In this document: positions 11,801 through 21,348 of the stretch, one piece after another
Position numbering within the stretch: the first letter of the stretch is position 1
How the letters are laid out: the number at the start of each line of letters is the position of its first letter
Origin: Sthenelais limicola
Lineage: Eukaryota > Annelida > Polychaeta > Phyllodocida > Sigalionidae
Direction of reading: 5' to 3'
Length of the DNA: 64,000 nucleotides
NCBI GenBank assembly: GCA_942159475.1
Contig: OW804102.1
Span: forward strand, 25,922,873 to 25,986,872
Notes under the pieces: model-generated
What the model saw: only the letters and a program-made list of their open reading frames with translations
Database searches by the model: none
Told to the model about the DNA's origin: nothing
Made by a program: the position numbers and the translations under genes

Positions 11801-12954
11801 CCAGCAAACCGCGCACAAATCGAAATATTCACTAAAAATGGCAATAATTCTATATAAATCAATTTAAACGATAAAAATAAATGTACAAATATACTCTAAA
11901 GTTCACATAAGTGAACAGGAATGAACAGGAGGCTCATCAAGATCATAAGCACCTTTGGTTTGGAAAAAAAAACACAGAAAAAAACAATTGATTTAGAATT
12001 CGAATTGATTAATGATTTAAATAATAATCATTGTGAAGGTACATATCAATATTACATAATATGCAGATCTATCAGGAACAATAAAAATAATATAAGAAGT
12101 CCCACTAGCCCCACTCTCTCTAGCTGCTGAAAATCCAGTCCCATAACACAAGGCAGTGAACCTGGCTCTGTTTGCGAAGCCTATTTTCTAAATATATATT
12201 TCAAATTAATATATCTAGTAATATCAAGGAGAGTTTGGTAGAGTCTGGAGATCGATGCTTTGCTAATATATATGCAGAAATATGACCAGAAATGTCCATA
12301 CAGTAATAAATAAAAAGTCTGGTGGTCCCTGGGGGACCGTCCTACGGTGACCATTCTGGCACTTTTTGACGTGTATGTGTATACCAAGGACGGTCAAGAG
12401 GGACGGTCAAAAATGGCCATGGGTGGTCACCGTTCGACCGTCGCCACTGGCCACTCTTGACGGTGGTCACATTTGACGTGTAAGTGGAAGCCCTATTTTA
12501 TACATACAGTGAATGTTACTTTTTGTGACAGAGCTTGCATAAAATCCAGGAAATCCCACTTCATCCATCTAAAATGCACAGCTAGTTATTACAGTCCAAA
12601 GAAGGGCCCGGGACACCTTACTTCCATATATTAGATGATTATTTTTAATATTGACATGGATGGTGAACAAGAATACACCACAAGCTCTACTACATTAAAA
12701 TAATCAAAACCAAGTCAAAAGGTGCCAAAACAATTTATCCAATGAAAATAAACATTACCACAAAACTGAAATGGAATTCATATATTCTGATATTATTATA
12801 ATCAAGTAAAATGATTCTTACCTGCTGCTTGTCCATCCACTTGGTCAGTATGAGAGTTCAACACAATGAAGAAAATGATTCCCACCAAATTGAGGAAGGG
12901 AAAGTGTCTTGCTCCATGTCCACCTAAGGAACCACCAGTCCCCATGCTTACCAT
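5539..12954 (-). CDS. Secreted single-VWA-domain protein, four-exon gene
   Basis: Four minus-strand exons (12822-12954, 8204-8334, 6679-6910, 5539-5804) join in frame with phases 1, 0 and 1 to give about 253 residues. The N-terminus is a signal peptide (hydrophobic FPFLNLVGIIFFIVL at about residues 18-32), followed by one von Willebrand factor A domain. The metal-site motif DASGS follows IDLCFIA, a TDG loop follows LVIAI, and the end reads VIAVGVGD...DIACSVDG. Cysteines flank the domain (ESCSVP and ACSV), as in matrilin or collagen type VA domains. An in-frame TAA lies 27 bases before the first ATG. Such proteins usually bind matrix or other secreted partners. Two points are open: exon 4 may not be terminal, and exon 3 has two usable acceptors. 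Confidence 0.8.
6679..6910 (-). CDS. VWA gene exon 3 (middle of domain)
   Basis: The donor is GATG|GTGAGT at the lower end. It encodes AAIGIVEFATAASLTLELGG, then FIENMDYSRGFTNTPDALK, and ends LVIAITDG, which are typical VWA core strands and the third metal-site loop. Two acceptors 12 bases apart (exon start 6910 or 6898) are both AG and both in frame. The shorter form drops Gly-Thr-Leu-Gln and fits the family spacing better. Confidence 0.85.
6953..7314. mobile_element. 362-bp MITE with terminal inverted repeats
   Basis: The ends are TAATAGGGGGCCTCCACTAT and its reverse complement ATAGTGGAGGCCCCCTATTA, followed inward by GGCAAGT on both sides. The inside carries three copies of AAGTGGCAAGTCATTG and CCAAT/ATTGG motifs. 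No transposase is present. The element ends about 40 bases upstream of VWA exon 3, inside the intron. No clear target duplication was resolved, because the ends themselves read TAAT/ATTA. Confidence 0.9.
7315..8203. other. VWA intron 2 remainder
   Basis: AT-rich intron sequence. No exon, RNA gene or repeat with clear ends was recognised. Confidence 0.4.
8204..8334 (-). CDS. VWA gene exon 2 (metal-site strand)
   Basis: The acceptor is ...CCAATAG before 8334 and the donor is GAT|GTAAGT after 8204. It encodes ESCSVPIDLCFIADASGSVG, then WDRTLVFMADVVKGLTISYDD. DASGS is the DxSxS part of the MIDAS metal site, and all its Asp and Ser residues are present. The first codon is split with exon 1 (G|AA). 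Confidence 0.9.
10050..10212. repeat. Palindromic GACGGTCAAA cluster, copy 1
   Basis: Several nested palindromes are built from TTTGACCGTC and its complement. Examples are GACCGTCGGACGGTC, GGACGGTTTGACCGTCC, and a 13-base stem CTCCGGTCAAAGA / TCTTTGACCGGAG. The left edge TTTGACCGATGTGTAAGTGGA resembles the right edge of the cluster at 12325-12485. It is probably a non-autonomous DNA-transposon relic. Confidence 0.7.
11171..11243. repeat. 23-bp perfect hairpin plus tandem copy
   Basis: CACCATTCCATACGAATACA...TCA at 11171-11193 pairs perfectly with 11200-11222 across a 6-base loop. The right arm is followed by a further GTATTCGTATGGAATGGT copy. Related CATACGAATACATG motifs occur near 11010-11025 and 11385-11405, so this is a repeated palindromic motif within about 400 bp. 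Confidence 0.85.
12325..12485. repeat. Palindromic GACGGTCAAA cluster, copy 2
   Basis: It shares GACGGTCAA motifs on both strands, TTTGACGTGTATGTGTATACC near 12366 and TTTGACGTGTAAGTGGAAGCC near 12470 with the cluster at 10050-10212. Inverted pairs include GGTCAAGAG / CTCTTGACGG and GTGGTCACCG / CGGTGGTCAC. It lies in the same intron about 2.2 kb away. Confidence 0.7.
12822..12954 (-). CDS. VWA gene exon 1 (start codon and signal peptide)
   Basis: ATG at 12952-12954 is followed by VSMGTGGSLGGHGARHF, a hydrophobic stretch, then NSHTDQVDGQAA and donor G|GTAAGAA. An in-frame TAA lies nine codons upstream, so the start is well supported. A second Met at residue 4 is an alternative. The exon ends in phase 1, matching exon 2. 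Confidence 0.8.
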
Positions 12955-15900
12955 GTCCTCTCCTGGAGTTGATTACCTCTATACAAGGTTAAAAAAAAAA
13001 TTGCCCTAGACGTTGAAGGAGATCGTCACAGACTCTTAGAACTTATTACTTTCCCCATCTATGGGATGGGTGGATATGTTTGTGAAAATTGGGTGAAGGA
13101 ATTTCATATATATATATAATACTCCCCTCCCCTACCTCGCTAATAACTGTAATCACTCTAATAAGCATGTGCACACACTCTAATTGCATTTAAGATTGAT
13201 TTTATTTGGGCGGAACATTAAAATTAACCTACCATTACAACATATATATAAAAATGTTTAATTTTGATGATTATTTAGAAATTTAGCAATTCCACAATAT
13301 AATGACAGTTTTAAAAAAATATTTTTGCCCCAAAAATGGGATTTTGAAAAAAAATCTGGGGTAAAAATGCCAAAAATGTGGTTTGATAGGTTGGTAGAAC
13401 CATCCAATAAAAATTCATCTAATTAATGGTAATTTATTTGCACTAAGCCCATTTAATCACTTGCCACGGCTGGGGGCCAAATGTCAAATTGGTGGAATTG
13501 GCCAATTATGCATACAATAATACCTTATTCCCAGTTATTAATGAATCAACAAATCCATTAATGAAGCTAATGCATTATAAAAGACAACAAGCTGTAACTG
13601 ATCATTGCACTAGACATGATGCAATGCAATGATTATTATATTTACATCTACTCAATAGAAAGTACATGATAATCACCATTAAACGCATCAATGCTTTATT
13701 TCCAACATTTCGGTGCAGATAGTACTATTTAAGTATGTGTATATGATGTATGGGAACTCTGGGATGGATATTCAATTATCCAAGGAAAGACTTGTTCAGG
13801 CATTAGGTTAATCAGTTCAATCAATAAGATCAAGTTTGAGATGTATACCTTTACTACATTGTATTAGTTCATTGTACATAAGCTTATGCATGTAATATGC
13901 AGAAAATAAAGGTTGCATATGTCTTACTTTATTGCCTTAAGGCCTGTCTGACGTTTCGGACCAGTAGGGCTTTTTTCAGGGACTTCTAAATTACAATTAT
14001 ATTACTTCTGAGTTACAAATATATCATATAATATTAACCAATTTGATATTCTACCATATAGTTCCAGGAATCACGACGTCAAATGAACCCAGTATATCTT
14101 AATTACAAGTATAGTATATATTATGTAAGGACATTATATAATTCATATAACCACAAATTAATCCCAATATTATTACAGGAATAGCAATGAATTATTTTTC
14201 CAAGTTACAATGATTATTTGATATGTTAGTGTTAAACTTGGCATGTACATGTACCTTGAGACATGAGAGAGACAGCGAGATTATATATTACAGTGAATAT
14301 ATGAAATTATCAATCACGTTTTTCTATTGTTTTGTTTGATATCATTACTGCCACCCTACATACAGAAGATTGAAGGTGTGGCTGCGGAGAATAATGTGTA
14401 TTGAATATAGTTGAAGTATGATTAAAAATCAGACAGTGGCATTTACATGAACTTATAAAGCTTAAAACATGTACAACAAATTCCTACACGCTCTTCTTCA
14501 CTCTCCCACTCCTCTGCATGTAGGACGGTCACCCTCTCTCCCAATACTTCCCCCTCTCCCTCTTTCCTTTTTTTCCCCTTATATATTATTATTCAATATA
14601 TTATTCAACTATGCCTACCCATAAAGAAACAGCCAAACATAGACAGGTAGAAAATAGCCCTTGAATATCAAATTAAATAGCCATGAAATGTTTATCGTAG
14701 TATTTTATTGTCGATTACGTCGATTTTGGCAATAACCAACCACCAGGAACCCACTGGAAGACTTAGATCCTAGGTTTCAAAACTGAGCCTTCCTTTTTGT
14801 AGTCACCATTTATGCAAATACAAAAATGTCTTGAATTGAATTGAATTGTCTTTCATACCTGTTTTTCTCTCCCAACCGTATCTCCGATTTCCCCCCACCC
14901 CTCTCCCTCCCCTCTTCTTCATGCTCCCCCTCCCCACTTAGGTCCCCCTGGATGTAGGCAGTGGGAAATGACGTAGTATCTCACAGGGGCTTTCCCAGGC
15001 TATAAATAGAGTGTAGAGATCGCAATTTAAAAAAGGCTTCAAAATCACATTTTCACCTTCACAAACTACATACAACGACCTCCGGAGAGGATGGATGGAC
15101 CTCTACAGATAAAAAAAATGGTTTGTAAAACAACAAATTCCGAGAACATGTGACATAAAGAAACCCCTCTTTTCTACCTCTTTTTGTAGAAATCGCTCTA
15201 GCTTTATATTATATGGATTATGTTTCACTCTGGGCATTTGTTTTGCAGCCTTTCCATCCAAGTGATTATATTTAATTATGTTCAAGCATATCTGTGTGCC
15301 CATGCATGCAGGTAAACTTATGTGAACTAGAGTGTGTAAGCAAGGCTTGACATAATGGGGTCTGATTATCCATTCCATGGATACCGACCAATTAAATATT
15401 TAACTGGTGCCAAATCAAAGAGGATTCATATGAGTGACACACGTCAAATTAAGTGTTAGGCTATTAGGCAAAAACTGCTGGGTTGGGTGGGTGGTAGACC
15501 TACCTTTTTATTGGTTTGTAAGAAATGACCTCTCGGTGTTTGTTTTGTTTTAATTCTTATTGTAAGCTCTCATACATGTATGATATTTTATCCAATGTCT
15601 ATGTTTACAAAAACGTTCCCTTGATATACACGTTAATTACAACATCAATTAGAAGCAGATCATACAAAAGCAGGTCGGTATCCATGATGTATTCACAAGC
15701 TACATATAGTGTTCTCCATAAAGTGTCATCGGAACTGTGCAGAGCAAAAATTATGGTTGGTAACATCACAGATTCCAACGAAATGCAGGACAAAAATAAC
15801 CTCTATGTGTATATTATACGGATGCCAAAAGGGTTCAGGGTATCCAGTGCATATGCCTTATGGTTTGGCAAGGCCAATTATCAACATTATTATAAGTGTT

Positions 15901-16081
15901 AACAAGTTGGATTAGTTGAAAATATTTCTCTTTTGATTTAATTTGGTCGATTCAGTTGACGGTGGGCCTGATGGTTTCCAGAAATTTTTGTGTTGTTGTT
16001 GGATTCTTTCACATCATCTTGGGTGTAAAATGTTGATGGTTAAAACACTTTGACCTGACACTTTGATCTGTATACATAGAT
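12955..16081. other. Upstream of the VWA gene; no gene recognised
   Basis: AT-rich DNA without a coding match. The VWA promoter should lie in the first part, but I see no clear TATA or initiator. A run TATATATATA occurs near 13109. The 15103-15378 and 15525-15902 open frames show no domain and no exon signals. Confidence 0.35.
13930..13985 (-). other. Retroelement 3'-tail-like motif (degenerate ribozyme-like core)
   Basis: On the minus strand the sequence reads CCTGAAAAAAGCCC, a short stem, then GTCCGAAACGTC, and soon AATAAAG. CTGA...GAAAC around a stem resembles the tail motif found near the ends of Penelope-like and related retroelements, some of which carry hammerhead ribozymes. The CTGATGA core is not intact (CTGAAAA), so activity is unlikely. 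Confidence 0.3.
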
Positions 16082-16216
16082 GGAACCTAGCAAGGGGGAA
16101 GTCTGTACACTTGTTATTGACCGAGGGAGCGCGGGAAGTTAGAGGGCGTTAGCCCGAGATCTTCTGTGCTCCCGAGGTCACTAACAAGTGTACAGACTTC
16201 ACCCAAGCTTTGTTCC
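16082..16216. mobile_element. 135-bp foldback element
   Basis: The arms GGAACCTAGCAAGGGGGAAG and ...CTTCACCCAAGCTTTGTTCC continue inward through GTCTGTACACTTGTTA and TAACAAGTGTACAGAC to GACC...GGTC and GGGAGC/GCTCCC. The inverted repeat is about 50 bp with a loop of about 30 bp. There is no coding capacity. It is probably a small MITE or foldback relic. Confidence 0.85.
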
Positions 16217-17399
16217 ATATTTATTACGCCCCATTAATAAATAGAAAATATAAATAATTAAAAATAAAAGAAGTAATTTACGTTGTGGGCGGACCTACTT
16301 GTTGTATGTCCCCAGGGTGACATAACTCACATGTTATGCACCACTTTGACCAAGTGTGACATACAATGCTGAAGGTATAGGAAGCAACAGCACAGGGGTG
16401 TAATAAAATATAAGATCATTTGATTTACTTTAATGATATTAAGGGCCCACTGGAGGACCACATGTAGAAGTGGTGTACCCTATTCTGTACATTCTCTCAG
16501 TCCGAATAAAAATTCAATATGTATATTAAGATCGAAGATTGTCCCAAATTGTACAAGTAAGTAGACACCCTCTAATTGATTCAGAGTTACACACAGAACC
16601 TTCTCCATCTTTGATATATGATATTTTGTTGGGGGTTTGAGTCTTTATGTCTGTGATTTTATTTTTAATTGAGAGTTGCATGTTGATGCGATGTACTCCA
16701 GGATTTAGCATATATGAGTGCATAATGTATATAGTACGTTTTCATGTGTTCACAGAAGGCAAGAAAAGATAATCTTATTACCAATTATTGGTTGGTCAGT
16801 CTAGGCCATCCTTGTATTGTCTTGACAGCATCTGCGACTATCATGGTATCACCTGGTTCTTTCTTCTTATATGTGGTTACTGTTTTTTCATTCATCATTT
16901 TACATTTTAGATTTTTTTATTCAGGTATTAACATCAGATAATCCAGGTATATAGGTATTAACATCCCATACTGACGTTATTGAAGATATACTGATGAAGA
17001 TAATTACATTTTAATTAAAATTATAACAAGTGTAAAATGATACAATCATTAATAGAAAAATCACTCATTACTATGGCCAACATAATATCTAAATATTCCA
17101 GAAAAACGCATTATTCACCATGAATGGTTTCAAGCGTTGCCCTAGTATAAAATTACAAATATTTCTAATTATACAATTAAAGAATGTTTACAGTCTTCTC
17201 ATACCTGATGATGCTACCAATTAAATAAAGCAATTATCTCTCTTAAACATTTGGAAAATCGTTCATTCTGTGTTCTTCATTAGATACCATCTATCCGGTG
17301 ATGCTTCACTCTATTAACTTATAGTTGATTGCATCATAAACGTCATCCTCCCAAGCCACGGTGAGATTATACTAATCGTATGATTGAGTAAGTGCATGG

Positions 17400-17630
17400 G
17401 GGGCCAGATTGTCAGAAAATGTACAATCGGCAGCTCTTCACATTTAGGAAATTCTGCTAAAATAGGCTGAAAAGGGAAAAAACCTAGGTATGTCTAAGTA
17501 TATTTGGTATTGTGCTGTTTTAATGTATCTGTTCAGCTATGTTGAACTGTATTCTGACGCGTATTTTAGTTCCAAATTTGGGTTATTTGAGAGAATTGAT
17601 GAAGACCAATTGTACATTTTCAGACAACTT
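17400..17630. mobile_element. MITE family B, copy 1
   Basis: The left end GGGCCAGATTGTCAGAAAAT GTACAATC mirrors the right end CAATTGTACATTTTCAGACA. The inside shares GTATATTTGGTATTGTG, GAATTGATGAAG-like sequence and overall order with 53223-53448. It is about 230 bp with no transposase. Confidence 0.8.
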
Positions 17631-17699
17631 CACTCAAGGAGTAATAGCCCTGCTGAATGGAGGATGCACAAACGTCCATGCCTCTAACATTATGACATA

Positions 17700-18095
17700 A
17701 CATTAATATAAGCCGGGTCCCGTTTATATGCCGGATGCCTGCACTGTCATGTTCCAATAATAGAGCTAATTAATTAAAATGCTGAAGAAATCGTCCAGAA
17801 CGAGCTTTTAAAAGATCATGAATGATAGTTTGAATATAGAACTCAGTTCTTGTTGGTCGATTGCGAACTCACAACAATTCTGGTACATTTTTTTGCCTTA
17901 CATTCGACTTTAAAACATGAAAACTGGAGTAATGAATGAAGATAATAATAAACATGAGTTTCAGTTATCTACTGGTTTTCAATTATTGTAATATAAGCCG
18001 GGCCCTGAATATAAGCCCACCCTGAATATAAGCCTGCTCAATTCACCATTTGAAATTAATATAAGCTGGGGCTTACACGGGTATATACGGTAGGC
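17700..18095. repeat. ATATAAGCC-rich repeat
   Basis: Several copies of AATATAAGCCGGG or AATATAAGCCC occur at 17705-17720 and 17990-18070. The stretch ends in GGGGCTTACACGGGTATATACGG. The pattern suggests an old interspersed repeat with a conserved CGTATATAC end. The ends on the left side are unclear. Confidence 0.5.
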
Positions 18096-18250
18096 CACAC
18101 TCTCCCAAGCCATACCGTTTAAAAACGTCGGCACATCGGACATCAGTCATTCACAGACGTAGATTCTGCCCATCGTAATACAGAGGGCCAGCGTAAGCCC
18201 CACAGTAAGCTAATCGTAATTGTCCCTGCCCTTGGCCCCGCCAGACAAGC

Positions 18251-18986
18251 CCGGTGTAACAGTTCTAAACTACCCCCCGATCTAATGTACCCCCCCGGTA
18301 ATTTAGACCTCAGGTTTAAATGACCCCCTCTAGGTTCAAATTACCCCCCTTTGTTTCTTTGATAATCTTGAATTTTGTAAATTCTATTGATTCCATTACT
18401 TGCCTCAAATTAAGATTATGCTACAACCCACATTTAAAATTGAATTGGACTATTGTAGATTGGAAATTACGATTTTTGCTCTATGTAATGCCTATAATAG
18501 AATTGTCACTATTATAATATTATGTCAATAATTTAATATCTAATAAAATGCTACAGGATGTGATGAGAACAGCACTCTGTGTAATTCATATCCTGAATTA
18601 AATACTTTTCTCAGATCACAATAATTCATTACTAAAATCTATTCAGTTCTGATTATTATAGGTATGTACTATTACTTTTATTGTCATAATTTAAAGAATT
18701 AATGTTTCGATCAGTACTTGGTTATTTTCAAATATTTGGGGTATATTAGACCTAGGTTTAATTTCCCCCTTTGGGGTACTTTGAACCTGGTGGGGGTACA
18801 TTTGACCTAGGTCTATTTTACCCCCGGGGGGTACATTAAAACTGGAGGGGGTATATCCAACCTAGGTCTAAAGTACCCCCGGGGGTATATTGGACCTAGG
18901 TCAAATGTACCCCCGGTACATTAGACCTAGGTTAGTTATACCGGGGGGTACATCTGATGGGGGGTACATTAGAACTGCTACACCGG
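18251..18986. mobile_element. 736-bp palindromic element built of GGTACATTAGACCTAGGT units
   Basis: The left end CCGGTGTAACAGTTCTAAAC TACCCCCC mirrors the right end GGGGGGTACATTAGAACTGC TACACCGG. The inner arms are degenerate tandem units of the form GGGGGTACATTTGACCTAGG in both orientations. The middle (18360-18720) is AT-rich and unique. There is no transposase. The terminal repeats are much longer than 100 bp but imperfect, typical of a foldback or long-TIR MITE. Confidence 0.8.
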
Positions 18987-19193
18987 CGTGGTCATGTGGG
19001 GTGGGGGACCACACCGCACTGGCTTTCACACATTGGTCAAAGGGGATGGGTGCTTTTGTGGTCAATAAGGGAGCAGGGGGTGGGGGTGGGTGATATAAAG
19101 GTAGCTTGTTATTATTCATGATTTATTAGGAAGTATTAGGCCTGGGTTATTAAATATTTGTGTGAGGAGTAACAGATTTTATTTTCCCTCAGA

Positions 19194-19313
19194 TAATCAT
19201 CATTTCATCATTTTCTTTTGAAAGGTTCTCCTTAATCTCCAGCTTCCCTCAGATAATCATCATTTCATCATTTTCTTTTGAAAGGTTCTCCTTAATCTCC
19301 AGCTTCTGCAAAG
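19194..19313. repeat. Perfect 60-bp tandem duplication
   Basis: Two adjacent 60-bp units (TTCCCTCAGATAATCATCAT ... TCTCCAGC) have no differences that I could see. The identity suggests a very recent duplication or an assembly artefact. Confidence 0.95.
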
Positions 19314-20429
19314 AAAAAATAGACACATGATATATTGTGATGTAGCAAAATGAGAGTCACAAGTCGCAAAATTGATATTTTCCAAAGTGATTTATTCACA
19401 AGATTTCCTTGTTGGAATGCTTTCCACTAGATAGGTCATGGCTCCCTCAAAATGCCTCTGATCTGAATATAAAAATTATGCCAGACCCTTCTAAATGTCA
19501 AGAAGACAGCCCTGCTTTCAGAATTACAATTGCATGGTTTTAGTTTTTTCGTAATAAATTATTTCCGTTGGCCGCATCAAGTCGTTCGAATCGATATAAA
19601 TCACCTGATTCTGTAGCCGCACATTTCAAAGTTTATCAAAGTGATTTATTCACAAGATTCCTTTATTGGAATGTTCCTATTTTTTTAGGGTTTATTTGTC
19701 CTAGTCATACAAATATGTGTATCAAATCTCAAGACATTGCATTGAATATATCCTTGCGTTTTGAAGGTTATTTTTCGAATAGTCATTTTCATCAATCACT
19801 TGGTAAGGAATAAATGAAGAATATAAAGATTTTTTTGCTTTCAATGTAGTTGTATTCAGTCACAATGCTGGTACAACAGTAGAGCAAGGCAAGAGTCCTC
19901 CTCTATTCACATTCACATGAGGTTTTATAGCCTAACCAATATTAACCTTCAACTAGCCAACTTACTGGGCGACCATTCTCAAGCTTTCTCTGGAACATTC
20001 TCTGGCTTTCTCTGTCGCCCAGGGCGTCGCCACTTACATTACTTGTTATAGCACATATCAAGCTAAACTGGCATCTATTATAGCATCTGTTAACGAACGT
20101 TTAAAAGCTTGCTTAATCATGATGAAAGCGATTTTTCTTTTAATTAAACACAAACGTTTCAGATCATATTCTAAGATGGTTTTATTATTATCGCATGGAG
20201 TACAATTAGTTACTTTATTAGTAATTGTCCAATATGACTATATCGGTCATGGTATATAGAATAATAAAATAATTCGATTTAATTCCTGGTTAGCTATTAA
20301 ACATTAAGAGTAAGACAGAAGCTCCTTCTTGACTTGATACAAAGAAAAGATATATAACAGGCGACTACGGGCGCGCTTATTAAGACTGTAAGCATGGCCT
20401 CAACCAGGCCAAGCCCTCAATGCCCTTAT
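19314..20429. other. No gene recognised
   Basis: AT-rich. A direct repeat CAAAGTGATTTATTCACAAG appears at about 19383 and 19637, each followed by a related TTGGAATG stretch. No exon or RNA gene was seen. Confidence 0.4.
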
Positions 20430-20605
20430 TTTCGCGATTTTCGCGCACACCCTTATCTGCGCGAATTTAAATCCTGCGCGAACCTATAATTATTACATAA
20501 ACAAAGTGTGAGGCTTCCTTGCTGCGCGAATTTAAATCTGCACGAAAAGGTGTCAAAGTACTCAGTGCGCGAAAATGAATCCGCGCGAAAATAAATACGT
20601 TTACA
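20430..20605. repeat. CGCGAA-rich interspersed repeat
   Basis: There are at least eight CGCGAA or TTCGCG motifs in 175 bp, including two near-identical TGCGCGAATTTAAATC(C)TG copies. The flanking DNA is CpG-poor. It is probably an old repeat element rather than a CpG island, because the motifs are phrased as repeats. Confidence 0.6.
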
Positions 20606-20969
20606 GTATCAAAGATTGCAACCCTGGGATTGCAATTGTTTATAAAACAATTGCAATACATAGAATAATATTTATATATATACTTATTTATAGAGCACTC
20701 ATGGAATATACTCCATGTGGTACATAGGGAGGCATACAGGCTAACAGGAGGAGTAAAGGGGGATGAAGAGTGTGGCTGGGGGGGGGGGGGGGCACATACA
20801 GGAGGAGGTACAGGGTGGAGGGGGTACAGTAGGAGGTACCGGAGGATGTACAATGTGAAGGACATGAAGGTATACAATAGACCCAATGTAGACTCCAGGC
20901 GTTAGCCTGTCTGACCATAGCTTGGTGCAGTTAGTCAGCCAGAACCATACTTGGGACAGGTCCACCATC

Positions 20970-21240
20970 AGATTTATTATGCACAAAAAATAGTTAACAT
21001 AGGTTTGAATGGAACTCCCATTCAGTCCTATGTTAATTGTTACTGCACAATTTTTTGTTTGCATAGGTTTCTATGGGCCTCCCATTCAATCCTATGTTAA
21101 TTCTCACTGCACAATTTTTAGTTTGTAAGGAGCTGAATGGAACTCCCATTGACTGTCACATCACTATTTTTTGTTAGTATAGGATTGAAGGGAGGCTCAG
21201 TAGACAACAGTGTTATTAGTTTATCATTATTTTTTGTGAG
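20970..21240. repeat. Degenerate tandem repeat of about 80 bp
   Basis: Units contain a CATAGGTTT...TGGGACTCCCATTC-like core, then CAGTCCTATGTTAATT and CACTGCACAATTTTTTGTTTG. About three units can be followed. Within a unit AACATAGG and CCTATGTT can pair, giving a hairpin. Confidence 0.65.
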
Positions 21241-21348
21241 CACTGGAACATATGGGGGATAGTGCATGTTTTAATGGCATTCCCAGCCCAGGAGTAACCA
21301 CAATTTTCCAAAATTATTCATGACACATTTTAGCAGATTGGACTAAAT

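Larger units (their letters stand above)
8335..12821. other. VWA intron 1 (4.5 kb)
   Basis: No exon was recognised inside. It holds the GACGGTCAAA-rich palindromic clusters (10050-10212 and 12325-12485) and the ATTCGTATGGAAT hairpin (11171-11243). It also has a short TGACCA triplet run near 9717-9736 and a 15-base G run near 11660. A GGGGAATAAAG at about 9080 on the plus strand could be the tail of an old retroelement. Confidence 0.45.
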
